From Pseudarthrobacter polychromogenes (GTDB taxonomy: Bacteria; Actinomycetota; Actinomycetes; Actinomycetales; Micrococcaceae), in the NCBI RefSeq assembly GCF_014644495.1, contig NZ_BMKU01000001.1, positions 558,001 through 622,000 of the forward strand: a DNA stretch of 64,000 nucleotides, in the 5' to 3' direction. Each line of letters opens with the position of its first letter. Positions within the stretch are counted from its first letter, which is position 1. The translations under genes were made by a program, and so were the position numbers. Below, one piece after another: positions 38,911 to 48,298 of this stretch. Below the pieces are notes generated by a model. It made no database searches. It saw only the letters and a list, made by a program, of their open reading frames with translations, and had not been told where the DNA came from.

Positions 38911-39579
38911 CTACTCCGCAGCCTTGCTCTGGTTGTAGCTGGTGGACCGTTCCTGGCCGCTGAGTTCGGCGATTGCGTCCATGATGCGGTCAGTCACTTC
39001 CCGGCGGGCCGGCAGTGAATGGTCGGGGCCCGTCTTGTCGAAGTACAACGGCTCCCCCACCTTCATGGTGAAGTGCTGGGGCCGCACGCCGCTTTCGCCC
39101 GCGCGCTGGAGGTTCTCGGTTCCGATCAGGCCAACGGGTATGACCGGCGCCCCTGTGGTCAGGGCCAGCCAGCCAACGCCGGTGCGGCCGCGGTAGAGGA
39201 TGCCGTCCCGGGAGCGGGTGCCTTCCGGGTAGATGCCGATGCCTTTGCCGGACTCCAGGATGTCCAGCAGCGTCTTGAGCGCCTGCACGCTGGCTGCCTG
39301 CTCGCCCCGTTCCACGGGAATGGAACCGACGGACTCGAAAAAGGCCTTCATGACCTTGCCCTTGACGCCCCCCGTGGTGAAGTATTCGGCTTTCGCGAAG
39401 AAAGCGACAGGCCGCGGCATCAATGCCTGGACAATGACGCTGTCGAAGAATGAGAGGTGGTTGGGGGCCACGATGAACGGCCCGTCGGTTGGGACGTTTT
39501 CAAGTCCGACGACGGTGGGCCGGCAGGTGCCTGAGATCAGGCTGCGGGTGGTCCAGCGTACGGCATCAAACATCGCCAT
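38911..39579 (-). CDS. 1-acyl-glycerol-3-phosphate acyltransferase family protein (PlsC-like)
   Basis: A 222-residue acyltransferase of phospholipid synthesis, probably membrane-associated. Motif I is NHLSFFD (Asn40-Asp46) and motif III is YPEGTRSRDG (near 120); the intervening VERGE and the later VIPVGLIG block also fit. ATG at 39579 has GGGGTGA upstream and overlaps the HAD gene by 14 bases; ATG at 39573 is an alternative. The acyl donor and exact substrate are unknown. Confidence 0.88.
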   Translation of the reverse strand: MAMFDAVRWTTRSLISGTCRPTVVGLENVPTDGPFIVAPNHLSFFDSVIVQALMPRPVAFFAKAEYFTTGGVKGKVMKAFFESVGSIPVERGEQAASVQALKTLLDILESGKGIGIYPEGTRSRDGILYRGRTGVGWLALTTGAPVIPVGLIGTENLQRAGESGVRPQHFTMKVGEPLYFDKTGPDHSLPARREVTDRIMDAIAELSGQERSTSYNQSKAAE

Positions 39580-40282
39580 TGTTGGTCACCCCGCTCATGG
39601 CCGCCGCGTGGGCAGCCTGCATCCGTCCGATCAGTTCCTCGAGGCCTTCCGCGCTTTCCACGATGGCCACAGCACCTGCCTCTTCCAGTTCCCCGTCCGG
39701 GGCGAATCCCCACGCCACCCCGATGCAGTCCAGGCCGTTGGCGATGGCACCGGAAACGTCCTGCGCCCGGTCCCCCACCATCACGGCATGCTGCGTGTCC
39801 AGGTCCTTGAGTGCGGCAGCGATGATTTCGGTCTTGCCCAGCGGAATCCCCTGCACGGCGCTCTCGTCATCCGCGGAACCGTGGATGCCGTGGAACAGCC
39901 CGTCCATGCCGTGATGCTCCAGTACCGTGCGGGCCAGGCGCTGCGGTTTCTGGGTGGCAACAGCCACCGGCAGCCCGGCTGCAGCGAAGGATTCCAGTAC
40001 TTCGCGGACGCCCGGGTAGATCCGGCTCTGCGCGATCCCGGTGGCAACGTAGTACTCCCGGTAGAGGCGGATGACGTCATCCAGCAGGTCCGCCGGCACC
40101 TGTGCCACGTTCAGCAGGGCATCACTGAGCTTCGGCCCGATCATCGAGTGGAGCAGGTCCTGGCCGGGAACCGGCAGGCCCATGGCACGCAGTGCCGAGG
40201 CAATTCCGTCTGTTATCCCACCGGCCGGATCGACAAGAGTGCCGTCCAGGTCAAAGATCACGGGCACTGTTGTTTGAGTCAC
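39566..40282 (-). CDS. HAD-superfamily phosphatase (phosphoglycolate phosphatase-like)
   Basis: A 238-residue HAD hydrolase of subfamily IA. Motif I is FDLDGTL with the nucleophile Asp11 and acid/base Asp13; the Thr/Ser of motif II lies in VAVATQKPQ, and the loop-4 acidic residues are in VMVGDRAQDV. A helical cap lies between about 16 and 85. It resembles Gph/PpaX enzymes that clear 2-phosphoglycolate or pyrophosphate, but substrate choice cannot be read from the sequence. Its GTG start is 69 bases after uvrA. Confidence 0.82.
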   Translation of the reverse strand: MTQTTVPVIFDLDGTLVDPAGGITDGIASALRAMGLPVPGQDLLHSMIGPKLSDALLNVAQVPADLLDDVIRLYREYYVATGIAQSRIYPGVREVLESFAAAGLPVAVATQKPQRLARTVLEHHGMDGLFHGIHGSADDESAVQGIPLGKTEIIAAALKDLDTQHAVMVGDRAQDVSGAIANGLDCIGVAWGFAPDGELEEAGAVAIVESAEGLEELIGRMQAAHAAAMSGVTNNGDV

Positions 40283-40351
40283 CGGGTTAGTTTCTCATGT
40301 CAGCACTCATGCCTGAAACTCGCATACGCGGAACGGAATACTTGTGCGGTC

Positions 40352-43276
40352 CTACTCCAGGATTTCAGCCAGGAATGCAGCAGTGTGGCTGGCGGTGGAC
40401 TTGGCAAGCTGCTCAGGTGTTCCGGACGCGACCACCTGGCCGCCGCCGGAGCCGCCGTCAGGTCCGAGGTCCACGATCCAGTCCGCGCTCTTGATGACGT
40501 CCAGGTTGTGTTCGATGGTGATCACGGTGTTGCCCTTGTCCACCAGCCCCTGCAGGACCATCAGCAGCTTGCGGATGTCTTCGAAGTGGAGCCCGGTGGT
40601 CGGCTCATCCAGGACGTATACACTCCGTCCGTTGGAGCGCTTCTGCAGCTCCGCGGCCAGCTTGACGCGCTGGGCCTCGCCACCGGACAGCGTGGTGGCG
40701 GGCTGGCCCAGCCGGACATAGCCCAGTCCCACGTCCACCAGGGTGTTCAGGTGCCGGGCAATGGGTGAGAAGGCAGCGAAGAACTCCGCCCCCTCCTCGA
40801 TGGGCATGTTCAGGACGTCCGCGATGGTCTTGCCCTTGTAATGCACCTCAAGGGTTTCCCGGTTGTAGCGCGCACCGTGGCATACCTCGCACGGGACGTA
40901 GACGTCCGGCAGGAAGTTCATCTCGATCTTCAGGGTGCCGTCACCGGAACAGGCCTCGCAGCGGCCACCCTTGACGTTGAACGAGAACCTGCCCGGAAGG
41001 TAGCCGCGCACCTTGGCTTCGGTGGTTTCGGCAAAGAGTTTCCGGATGTTGTCGAAGACGCCCGTGTACGTGGCGGGGTTGGAGCGCGGGGTGCGGCCGA
41101 TGGGGCTCTGGTCCACGTGGACAACCTTGTCCAGGTGCTCCAGGCCCTGGACAGTCTTGTGCCGCCCGGCCACCTGCTTGGCGCCGTTGAGCTTGTTGGC
41201 CAGGACCTTGTACAGGATCTCGTTAACCAGGGTGGACTTGCCCGAGCCGCTCACCCCGGTGACAGCAGTGAAGAGGCCCAGCGGGAAGGCGGCGTCCACG
41301 TTCACGAGGTTGTTCTCACGCGCACCCACAACCTTCAGCTCGCGCTTCTTGTCGTACTTCCGGCGCTTCTTGGGGACTTCGATCTTCTTGCGCCCGGACA
41401 GGTAGTCGCCGGTCAGTGACGCAGTGTTCTCAAGCAGTTCCTTGTAGGAACCGGAGTGGACCACCTGGCCGCCGTGCTCCCCCGCGCCGGGTCCGATGTC
41501 CACAATCCAGTCCGCAACATGGATGGTGTCCTCGTCGTGTTCAACAACGATCAGCGTGTTGCCCATGTCCCGCAGCCGGGTGAGGGTGTCAATCAGCCGC
41601 CGGTTGTCGCGCTGGTGCAGGCCGATGGACGGCTCGTCCAGCACATAGAGGACTCCCACCAGGCCGGAACCGATCTGGGTGGCCAGGCGGATGCGCTGCG
41701 CTTCCCCGCCGGAAAGCGTCGCGGACGGACGTTCCAGGTTCAGGTATTCAAGGCCAACGTCGAGGAGGAACGTCAGGCGCGCCTGGATCTCCTTGAGCAC
41801 CTGGTGGGCGATCTGCGCTTCGCGCCCGGTCAGCACCAGGTTGTTCAGGAAGTCGGCGCAGTCGCGCATGGGAAGGGCGGCGACATCGGCAATCGATTTG
41901 CCGTTGATCAGCACGGACAACGATGCCGGGTTGAGACGGGCACCGTTGCAGGCGGGGCAGGGAACCTGCCGCATGTACTCTTCGTAGCGGTCGCGGGCCC
42001 AGTCCGAGTCCGTCTCGCCGTGCTTGCGGTGGACGTACTGGATGGCGCCTTCGAAACCGGTGCTGTACTTGCGTTCCCGGCCAAACCGGTTCCGGTACTG
42101 CACCACCACTTTGTGGTCCTTGCCGTGCAGGACAGTCTGGCGCACGTCCTTGCCCAGTTTCTCCCACGGGGTGTCCATGGAGAAGCCGAGCTCCTTGGCC
42201 AGGCCCTCAAGCAGCCTGTTCCAGTATTCCGTGGTGGCCGTGCCCAGCGACCACGGTGCAATGGCGCCCTCGCCCAGGGAGAGTTCCGGGTTGGGAACGA
42301 TCAGTTCCTCGTCCACTTCAAGCTTTGTGCCGATGCCGCTGCAGGCCGCGCAGGCGCCGAAGGGGTTGTTGAACGAGAAGGAGCGGGGCTCGATCTCGTC
42401 GATGGCAAGGGGGTGTTCGTTGGGGCAGGCCAGGTTTTCGGAGAAAGCGCGCAGCCGGCCGGGATCGTCCGCCTCAAGGTCCACGAACTCTGCCAGCACG
42501 CGGCCCTCGGCCAGGCCCAGGGCCGTCTCGATGGAGTCCGTGAGCCGCTGGCTGATGCCTTCCTTGACCACCAGGCGGTCCACCACCACCTCGATGGTGT
42601 GCTTGAACTGCTTGCCCAGCTTGGGCGGATCGCTCAGCTGCACCAGGTTTCCGTCCACCCGTGCGCGTGAGTAGCCCTTGGCGGTCAGTTCCTTGAAAAG
42701 ATCGACAAACTCGCCTTTGCGTCCACGCACCACGGGAGCAAGCACCTGGAAGCGCGTGCCCTCCTCAAGCTCCAGCAGCTGGTCCACGATCTGCTGGGGC
42801 GTCTGCTTGGCCACGGGCTCGCCGCACACAGGACAGTGCGGACGGCCTACACGGGCCCAGAGCAGCCGCATGTAGTCGTAGATTTCGGTGATGGTGCCCA
42901 CCGTGGAGCGGGGATTTTTGCTGGTGGACTTCTGGTCGATGGAGACTGCCGGCGACAAACCTTCGATGAAGTCGACGTCGGGCTTGTCCACCTGGCCCAG
43001 GAACTGGCGGGCGTAGGCGGACAGCGATTCAACGTAGCGCCGCTGGCCCTCCGCGAAGATGGTGTCGAAGGCAAGGGAGGACTTCCCGGATCCGGAGAGC
43101 CCGGTGAAGACGATCATCGCGTCCCGGGGCAGATCGAGGTCCACGTTGCGGAGGTTGTGCTCGCGGGCGCCCTTCACCACAAGGCGGGAAAGGTCCGGGC
43201 GCTGCGGGGCAGCCGCAGGGGGGACAGATAATGCAGTGGAGGGGGCGGAGGTTTCTTCAGCTACGGCTTTAGGCAC
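40352..43276 (-). CDS. uvrA: excinuclease ABC subunit A
   Basis: A 974-residue damage-recognition ATPase with two ABC modules. N-terminal Walker A is GLSGSGKSS, the zinc fingers are CPVCG (with partner CPACNG) and the C-terminal CEACSGDG / CEVCHGARY set, the second Walker A is GVSGSGKST, and ABC signatures LSGGEAQR occur twice. A Pro/Ala-rich tail of about 25 residues precedes the core. The GTG at 43276 is supported by a -10 box 6 bases upstream. A LexA-like site lies just upstream. Confidence 0.95.
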   Translation of the reverse strand: MPKAVAEETSAPSTALSVPPAAAPQRPDLSRLVVKGAREHNLRNVDLDLPRDAMIVFTGLSGSGKSSLAFDTIFAEGQRRYVESLSAYARQFLGQVDKPDVDFIEGLSPAVSIDQKSTSKNPRSTVGTITEIYDYMRLLWARVGRPHCPVCGEPVAKQTPQQIVDQLLELEEGTRFQVLAPVVRGRKGEFVDLFKELTAKGYSRARVDGNLVQLSDPPKLGKQFKHTIEVVVDRLVVKEGISQRLTDSIETALGLAEGRVLAEFVDLEADDPGRLRAFSENLACPNEHPLAIDEIEPRSFSFNNPFGACAACSGIGTKLEVDEELIVPNPELSLGEGAIAPWSLGTATTEYWNRLLEGLAKELGFSMDTPWEKLGKDVRQTVLHGKDHKVVVQYRNRFGRERKYSTGFEGAIQYVHRKHGETDSDWARDRYEEYMRQVPCPACNGARLNPASLSVLINGKSIADVAALPMRDCADFLNNLVLTGREAQIAHQVLKEIQARLTFLLDVGLEYLNLERPSATLSGGEAQRIRLATQIGSGLVGVLYVLDEPSIGLHQRDNRRLIDTLTRLRDMGNTLIVVEHDEDTIHVADWIVDIGPGAGEHGGQVVHSGSYKELLENTASLTGDYLSGRKKIEVPKKRRKYDKKRELKVVGARENNLVNVDAAFPLGLFTAVTGVSGSGKSTLVNEILYKVLANKLNGAKQVAGRHKTVQGLEHLDKVVHVDQSPIGRTPRSNPATYTGVFDNIRKLFAETTEAKVRGYLPGRFSFNVKGGRCEACSGDGTLKIEMNFLPDVYVPCEVCHGARYNRETLEVHYKGKTIADVLNMPIEEGAEFFAAFSPIARHLNTLVDVGLGYVRLGQPATTLSGGEAQRVKLAAELQKRSNGRSVYVLDEPTTGLHFEDIRKLLMVLQGLVDKGNTVITIEHNLDVIKSADWIVDLGPDGGSGGGQVVASGTPEQLAKSTASHTAAFLAEILE

Positions 43277-43282
43277 CCCATA

Positions 43283-43288
43283 ATGCTA
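43283..43288 (-). promoter_or_regulatory. -10 box for a leaderless uvrA transcript
   Basis: TAGCAT on the minus strand ends 6 bases before the GTG at 43276, giving TAnnnT-N6-GTG. Confidence 0.5.
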
Positions 43289-43289
43289 A

Positions 43290-43305
43290 TCGAAAACTTC
43301 TTCGA
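43290..43305. promoter_or_regulatory. candidate LexA (SOS) box of uvrA
   Basis: TCGAAAACTTCTTCGA keeps the TCGAA...TTCGA symmetry of the actinobacterial SOS box (TCGAAC-N4-GTTCGA) and differs only at the two inner positions. It lies directly upstream of the uvrA -10 box, where a repressor would block initiation. Confidence 0.5.
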
Positions 43306-43323
43306 ACTTGCACGGTTCCGCCC

Positions 43324-43704
43324 TCAGGGAACATCGTAGGCGGCAGCCAGCAGCTTCACTGCCTCGGCGAACGTGGCGCCCTGCGCCTTGGCAGCAGCGG
43401 CGTACGCTGCGGCCGCGGCGGAGAGCCCGCCGAGACGTTCATCACGTGCGCACACTACCGTACCGTTCCTGCCGCGGGTGGCCACCACCCCGGCCGCCTC
43501 AAGCTGTTTGTAGGCCCGGGCCACCGTGTGCGGAGCAACGTCAAGGGCCTCGGCCAACGCCCTGACCGCGGGCAGCCTGGTCCCGGGCGGCAGGGATCCG
43601 TTGTCCGCCAGGTGGATGACGTGCAGCCGAAGCTGCTCGAACAAAGCCACGGTGCTGGCGGTGTTGGGCCTCCACGTTCCGGGAAAGCCGGCTGCCGGCG
43701 TCAA
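43324..43704 (-). CDS. GntR-family regulator (YtrA-like)
   Basis: A 126-residue regulator with an N-terminal winged helix (about 18-85: LPAVRALAEALDVAPHTVARA, then GVVATRGRNGTVV) and only a short C-terminal helical segment, typical of the YtrA subfamily that controls ABC transporters. It starts inside the last codons of the preceding ABC gene (4-base overlap), so it is co-translated with the exporter and probably autoregulates it. The ligand is unknown. Confidence 0.87.
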   Translation of the reverse strand: MTPAAGFPGTWRPNTASTVALFEQLRLHVIHLADNGSLPPGTRLPAVRALAEALDVAPHTVARAYKQLEAAGVVATRGRNGTVVCARDERLGGLSAAAAAYAAAAKAQGATFAEAVKLLAAAYDVP

Positions 43705-45512
43705 ATGCCCGCCTCGAGTGCGTCAGTCCGGCCCGGGCCCGCGGAGAACTGGGCGTTGTGCAGCCGGGCATAGTAGCTGTTGGCAGCCAGGAGGCTGTGG
43801 TGCGTGCCCTGTTCAACGATGCGTCCATGGTCCATGACCAGAATTAGATCAGCGTTGCGGATCGTGGACAAACGGTGGGCTATGACGAAGCTGGTCCTGC
43901 CCTGCCGCAGGCGCTGCATGGCCTGGCGGATCAGGAGCTCGGTCCTGGAGTCAACAGAACTGGTGGCTTCATCCAGGATCAGGACCGCCCTGCCCGCCAG
44001 TTGCGCGCGGGCGATGGTCAGCAGTTGCCGCTGGCCCTGGCTCAGGGGTTCACCACCGTTTTCCAGGACTGTGCCGTAACCGCCGGGCAGCGCCCTGACG
44101 AACCTGTCCACGTAACTGGCCTCGGCCGCCGCGATAATGCAGCTTTCCGTGGCTCCCGGCCGGCCGTAGGCAATGTTTTCCCGGATGGTGCCCGCGAAGA
44201 GCCACGCATCCTGGAGCACTACCCCGAACTGCTCCCGGAGCCGGTCCCGGGACATGGCCGCAACGTCCGTCCCGCCGATGGTTATCCGGCCGGAGCCGGG
44301 CTCGTAGAACCGCATCAGGAGGTTCACCACGGTGGTCTTCCCCGCACCCGTATGCCCCACGATAGCCACCGTTTGGCCCGGCTCCACGGAAAAGGAGAGG
44401 TTGTGTACTGCCGGGGCCGATTCCGGATAGCCGAAGGTGACGTCATTGAATACTATGCGTCCGCCTGGCGGTACCGCCTTAACCTCCGCGGGTTCCGGGG
44501 GATCCTCCTCCGTGTCAAGGAGGGCAAAGACGCGCGCGGCGGAGGCCACGCAGGACTGGATGAGGTTCAGCATGCCGCCGATCTGTCCCACGGGCTGGGT
44601 GAAGAGCCTGCTGAACTGGATGAAGGCCTGGATTCCGCCGATGGTCATGGCGCCGGCGATGACCTGGAGGGCACCCACCACGGCCACGGCGATGTAGTTG
44701 AGGTTGGAGATCAGCACCATCAGGGGCTGCACCATGCCGGCCGAGTACTGTGCTTTCGTGGCTGCGCGCGCGAGCCTGTCATTGCTCCGCCCGAAGATCT
44801 CTGCGGCCTGGGCCTGGTGCCCGAAGGCCTTAATGACCTCGTGTCCCGAGACAAACTCCTCTACATGCGCATTCAGCTCGCCGGTCTCGGTCCACTGCCC
44901 TGCGAAGTGCGCCTGGGAACGGCGGGCCACGAGAACGGTGATCAGGGTGGAGAGCGGGACGGTGGCAATGGCGATCGCAGCGAGCAGGGGCGAGATCCAG
45001 AGCATCATGGCCAGGGACCCACAGAGCATCAGGACGGACATGATCAGCTGCGTCAGGAGCTGGTTCATGGCCTGGGCGATATTGTCGATGTCGTTCGTCG
45101 CACGGCTCAGGACGTCGCCCCGGGACCGTTCCCGGAAGTAGGCGGACGGCAGCCGGTGCAGCTTGTCCTCAAGCGCAGCCCGCAGTCCGTACATGAGCCC
45201 CTGGACGGAGCGGGCAGTAAGCGCCCCCTGAATCCAGTTGAACAGTGAAGCAAGGACATACATCACGGCCACTGCGGCCAGCAGGAGGCCCAGCCGCCCC
45301 TCGTCCAAAGCTCCCTGGAGCACGCCTTCCACCACCACGTCCGTGGCGTCGCCAAGGTATTTCGGCGCCGCAACGTTGAGTCCGGCGAAGGCGCACGTTG
45401 CAGCTACGGCGCCGAGCATAAAACGCCTGAACGGCCGCAGCCGGCCCAGGAGCCGTCCGGCCGTGGGCCAGAACTTTTCAGCCGCTCCGGGAGCTGCAGC
45501 CGGCGGCGTCAT
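43701..45512 (-). CDS. ABC exporter half-transporter, catalytic-site partner
   Basis: A 603-residue fusion of a six-helix membrane domain (about 30-320) and a nucleotide-binding domain (about 350-590). Walker A is GHTGAGKTT, Walker B LILDEATSS has the catalytic Glu, and the H-loop VIAHRLST is normal. The signature motif is LSQGQ (490-494) instead of LSGGQ. With the preceding half-transporter it would form a heterodimer having one working and one degenerate ATP site. Its ATG overlaps the partner's stop by 4 bases. Substrate unknown; lipid or drug export are options. Confidence 0.9.
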   Translation of the reverse strand: MTPPAAAPGAAEKFWPTAGRLLGRLRPFRRFMLGAVAATCAFAGLNVAAPKYLGDATDVVVEGVLQGALDEGRLGLLLAAVAVMYVLASLFNWIQGALTARSVQGLMYGLRAALEDKLHRLPSAYFRERSRGDVLSRATNDIDNIAQAMNQLLTQLIMSVLMLCGSLAMMLWISPLLAAIAIATVPLSTLITVLVARRSQAHFAGQWTETGELNAHVEEFVSGHEVIKAFGHQAQAAEIFGRSNDRLARAATKAQYSAGMVQPLMVLISNLNYIAVAVVGALQVIAGAMTIGGIQAFIQFSRLFTQPVGQIGGMLNLIQSCVASAARVFALLDTEEDPPEPAEVKAVPPGGRIVFNDVTFGYPESAPAVHNLSFSVEPGQTVAIVGHTGAGKTTVVNLLMRFYEPGSGRITIGGTDVAAMSRDRLREQFGVVLQDAWLFAGTIRENIAYGRPGATESCIIAAAEASYVDRFVRALPGGYGTVLENGGEPLSQGQRQLLTIARAQLAGRAVLILDEATSSVDSRTELLIRQAMQRLRQGRTSFVIAHRLSTIRNADLILVMDHGRIVEQGTHHSLLAANSYYARLHNAQFSAGPGRTDALEAGI

Positions 45513-47272
45513 ACCGGCCCGTCCAGTGCCAGCTGCGAGTCTGCGATCTCCCGGTAGGTTGAGGAACTTTTTAGCAGCTCCAGGTGCGTACCCTGCGCCA
45601 CCAGCTGACCGCCGTCGAGAACCAAAATGAGGTCCGCGTTTTCGACCGCGGAGATCCGTTCCGCCACCACAATGACCGTGGCGGCAGCGAGCCTGGCTGC
45701 CAGCGCCTGCCGCAGCCGTGTGTCGGTGTCGTAGTCGAGGGCTGAGAAGCTGTCATCGAAAAGGTAGAGCGGACTCTTCCGGAGCAGGGCCCGGGTGATG
45801 CACAGCCGCTGGCGCTGGCCGCCGGAAAGATTCGTTCCGCCCTGGCCCACTGGTGTGGCAAGCCCCAGCGGCAGTTCACGCATGAAGCGCATGGTCTGCG
45901 CTGCCTCGAGGGCGTCCCATAATTCTTCATCCGTGGCTTCCGGCGCGGCCATACGGAGGTTGTCTGCAATGGTGCCGGAAAACAGGTGGGAGTGCTGGGG
46001 AACTATCGACATGGCTGCGCGCAGGGTGTCCAGCGGCAGGTCCCGGATGTCCACACCGTCCAGGCTGATTGTCCCTGCCGTGGAATCGAGGAACCGGGGA
46101 ATCAGGTTGAGCAGCGTGGACTTACCACTTCCTGTAGAGCCCACGATGGCCGTGGTGGTTCCCGGTCCGGCCGTGAAGCTGATCTCCGCCAGGACAGGAG
46201 CTTCGGCGCCTGGGTGCGAAAAACCCACCCCGCTGAACTGCACAACCCCATGGGCGTCCTGCAGCCGGAATCCGCGGCCCGCCGTCCGCAGCCCGGCATT
46301 GGCTTCCTGCGGATCGCGCACCGACGGTTCAGTGGTGAGCACTGCTCCGATGCGCTCCGCGCAGACTGCCGCCCGCGGCGCCGTCATCAGGACGTACATC
46401 GCCATCATGATGGCGAGCAGGATTTGCAGGATATAGGCAATGAATGCGGCCAGCGCTCCGATGTTCATCAGGCCGGTTTGGATCCGGTGGCCGCCGAACC
46501 ACACAACGGCCACGGAAGAGATGTTGACCACGAGCATGATGAGCGGCAGCATTCCCGCCACCAGGAGTGCTGACTGGAGATTGTTTGCCGTCAGGCTGCT
46601 GTTGGTCCGGGCGAAACGCCGGACCTCGTGGTCCTGGCGCACGAATGCCCGGATGACATTGGCGCCCATGATCTGTTCGCGGAGGACGCCCCCTGCGCGG
46701 TCCAGGAGGTCCTGGCCCTCGCGGTAGAGGGGAATGAGGCGCCGCACGATGAGGTACATGATCAGCAGGAGCAGTGGCACGATGACGATCACTACGGCGG
46801 ACAGTGCCACGTCCTGCTGGAGGGCAAGGACGATGCCTCCCAGGCCCATCGCCGGTCCCGCTACCAGCATGGTGAACACCAGCACGGAGAACGCCTGGAT
46901 CTGCTGGGTGTCGTTGGTGGCCCGGGTGGTAAGGCTCTGGGTGCCGAAGGCTGCCACTTCCTGTGAGGACAGTGACTGGATTTTGGTGAAGATTTCGGCC
47001 CGAAGCTGGTGCCCGATCCTCATTGCCACCACGGCCGCCAGGTAGCCTGCCGCTATGGCTGCTGCTGCCTGGACGACGGCTACGGCCGCCATGACGACGC
47101 CCAGGCGGGTGATGACGGCATTGTTCCCGGCCACGATCCCGTCGTCGATGATCGCGGCGTTGACCGTAGGCAGCATCAACGTGGCGGCCGCCTGGACCAA
47201 CTGGAGAACAACGATGGCAACCACAGGGGCTTTGTGGGCCCCGAGCAGCCGCCTCATTAGTCCGATCAGCAA
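45509..47272 (-). CDS. ABC exporter half-transporter, degenerate-site partner
   Basis: A 587-residue half-transporter. The membrane domain covers about 10-310 and the ATPase about 335-575. Walker A GSTGSGKST and signature LSGGQRQRL are normal, but Walker B reads LFDDSFSALD with Asp507 where the catalytic Glu should be, and the H-loop His is Glu538 (VVAERISAV). These losses mark the degenerate site of asymmetric heterodimeric exporters. The gene probably starts with TTG at 47272, where GGAGG lies 4 bases upstream; ATG at 47257 is the alternative. A TACAAT -10 box is at 47344-47349. Confidence 0.9.
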   Translation of the reverse strand: MLIGLMRRLLGAHKAPVVAIVVLQLVQAAATLMLPTVNAAIIDDGIVAGNNAVITRLGVVMAAVAVVQAAAAIAAGYLAAVVAMRIGHQLRAEIFTKIQSLSSQEVAAFGTQSLTTRATNDTQQIQAFSVLVFTMLVAGPAMGLGGIVLALQQDVALSAVVIVIVPLLLLIMYLIVRRLIPLYREGQDLLDRAGGVLREQIMGANVIRAFVRQDHEVRRFARTNSSLTANNLQSALLVAGMLPLIMLVVNISSVAVVWFGGHRIQTGLMNIGALAAFIAYILQILLAIMMAMYVLMTAPRAAVCAERIGAVLTTEPSVRDPQEANAGLRTAGRGFRLQDAHGVVQFSGVGFSHPGAEAPVLAEISFTAGPGTTTAIVGSTGSGKSTLLNLIPRFLDSTAGTISLDGVDIRDLPLDTLRAAMSIVPQHSHLFSGTIADNLRMAAPEATDEELWDALEAAQTMRFMRELPLGLATPVGQGGTNLSGGQRQRLCITRALLRKSPLYLFDDSFSALDYDTDTRLRQALAARLAAATVIVVAERISAVENADLILVLDGGQLVAQGTHLELLKSSSTYREIADSQLALDGPV

Positions 47273-47421
47273 CGTACCTCCACTCAGGTCAGTCAGCCGA
47301 GGGGGCAGCCGGCGGTAGCCTCTCCCCCATCAGCCACCCCGTTATTGTAAGCCAGATCACTTTCCACTGTTGTCACACCACGTGACTGCATTGTCGAGGC
47401 ACTGCAGCGGACTGATCCCGG

Positions 47422-48201
47422 TCACGGCTTTTTGCGGCCCACCGCAAAGATCCTGCGGAAGGGATACACCGTGCCATGCCCGGTCTGCGGGTAGGCCTCC
47501 CGGAGCGCTGTTGCGTACTCCGCCTCGAACTTGGCTGCATCAGGCGCGGAGAGGGCAGCCAGGACGGGCCGCAGCGCCGTGCCGCGGACCCACTCCAGGA
47601 CAGCGTCCCTGCCTGGCAGGACCTGCTGGTATGTGGTCTCCCAGGCATCGGCTGTAAACCCGGCGTCGAGCAGGATATGGAGGTAGTCCGCAGGCTCGCC
47701 CACCGATTCCCCGCCGCGCAGGACACCGCCCAGCTGTGGCGCCCACTTCTCTGAGCCCGCCAGCCCGCGCATCAGTGCGTGGGACGCGGCGTTGAAGTTC
47801 CCGGGGACCTGGAGGGCGAACCAGGCGCCGGGCCGGAGGGCATCCAGCCAAGAACGCATCATCTCCTGATGGCCCGGCACCCACTGCAGGGCGGCATTGG
47901 TCACCACCACGTCAGTCTCCGTGGAGGGTTTCCAGCCGGCGATATCGGCCTGCTCGAAGCGCAGGCCCCCGCCCGCCCCGGTCAGCGCCGCAGTTTTGGC
48001 GAGCATCTCGGAGGAGGAGTCAACGCCCACCACCTCCGCGGCGGGCCAGCGCTCCGCCAGCGTCGCTGTCAGGTTTCCCGGTCCGCAGCCAAGGTCCACC
48101 ACCTGTACGGGACGGTCCGCGTGGACCCTCCCCGTCAGGTCGAAAAAAGGCCGGTGCCGGTGATCGCCGAACTGGACGTATTTCGCCGGATCCCATTCCA
48201 T
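47422..48201 (-). CDS. trans-aconitate methyltransferase-like SAM enzyme
   Basis: A 259-residue class I methyltransferase. The start MEWDPAKYVQFGDHR and SAM motif I VDLGCGPGNLT (near residue 36) match trans-aconitate 2-methyltransferase (Tam), which neutralises a spontaneous by-product that inhibits aconitase. Motif NAALQWVPGH follows. Of three in-frame starts, 48201 has GGAG at ideal spacing. The gene is divergent from the helicase; a TAGGCT -10 box lies at 48242-48247. Confidence 0.82.
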   Translation of the reverse strand: MEWDPAKYVQFGDHRHRPFFDLTGRVHADRPVQVVDLGCGPGNLTATLAERWPAAEVVGVDSSSEMLAKTAALTGAGGGLRFEQADIAGWKPSTETDVVVTNAALQWVPGHQEMMRSWLDALRPGAWFALQVPGNFNAASHALMRGLAGSEKWAPQLGGVLRGGESVGEPADYLHILLDAGFTADAWETTYQQVLPGRDAVLEWVRGTALRPVLAALSAPDAAKFEAEYATALREAYPQTGHGTVYPFRRIFAVGRKKP

Positions 48202-48298
48202 GTCCATCTCCACGCCTTGAAGCCGTCACGTCTACGGGCGAAGCCTAACCCGGGCCAGGCGGAATCCCGGGCCCGGCCGGGCACTAAGCTGGAAATCA

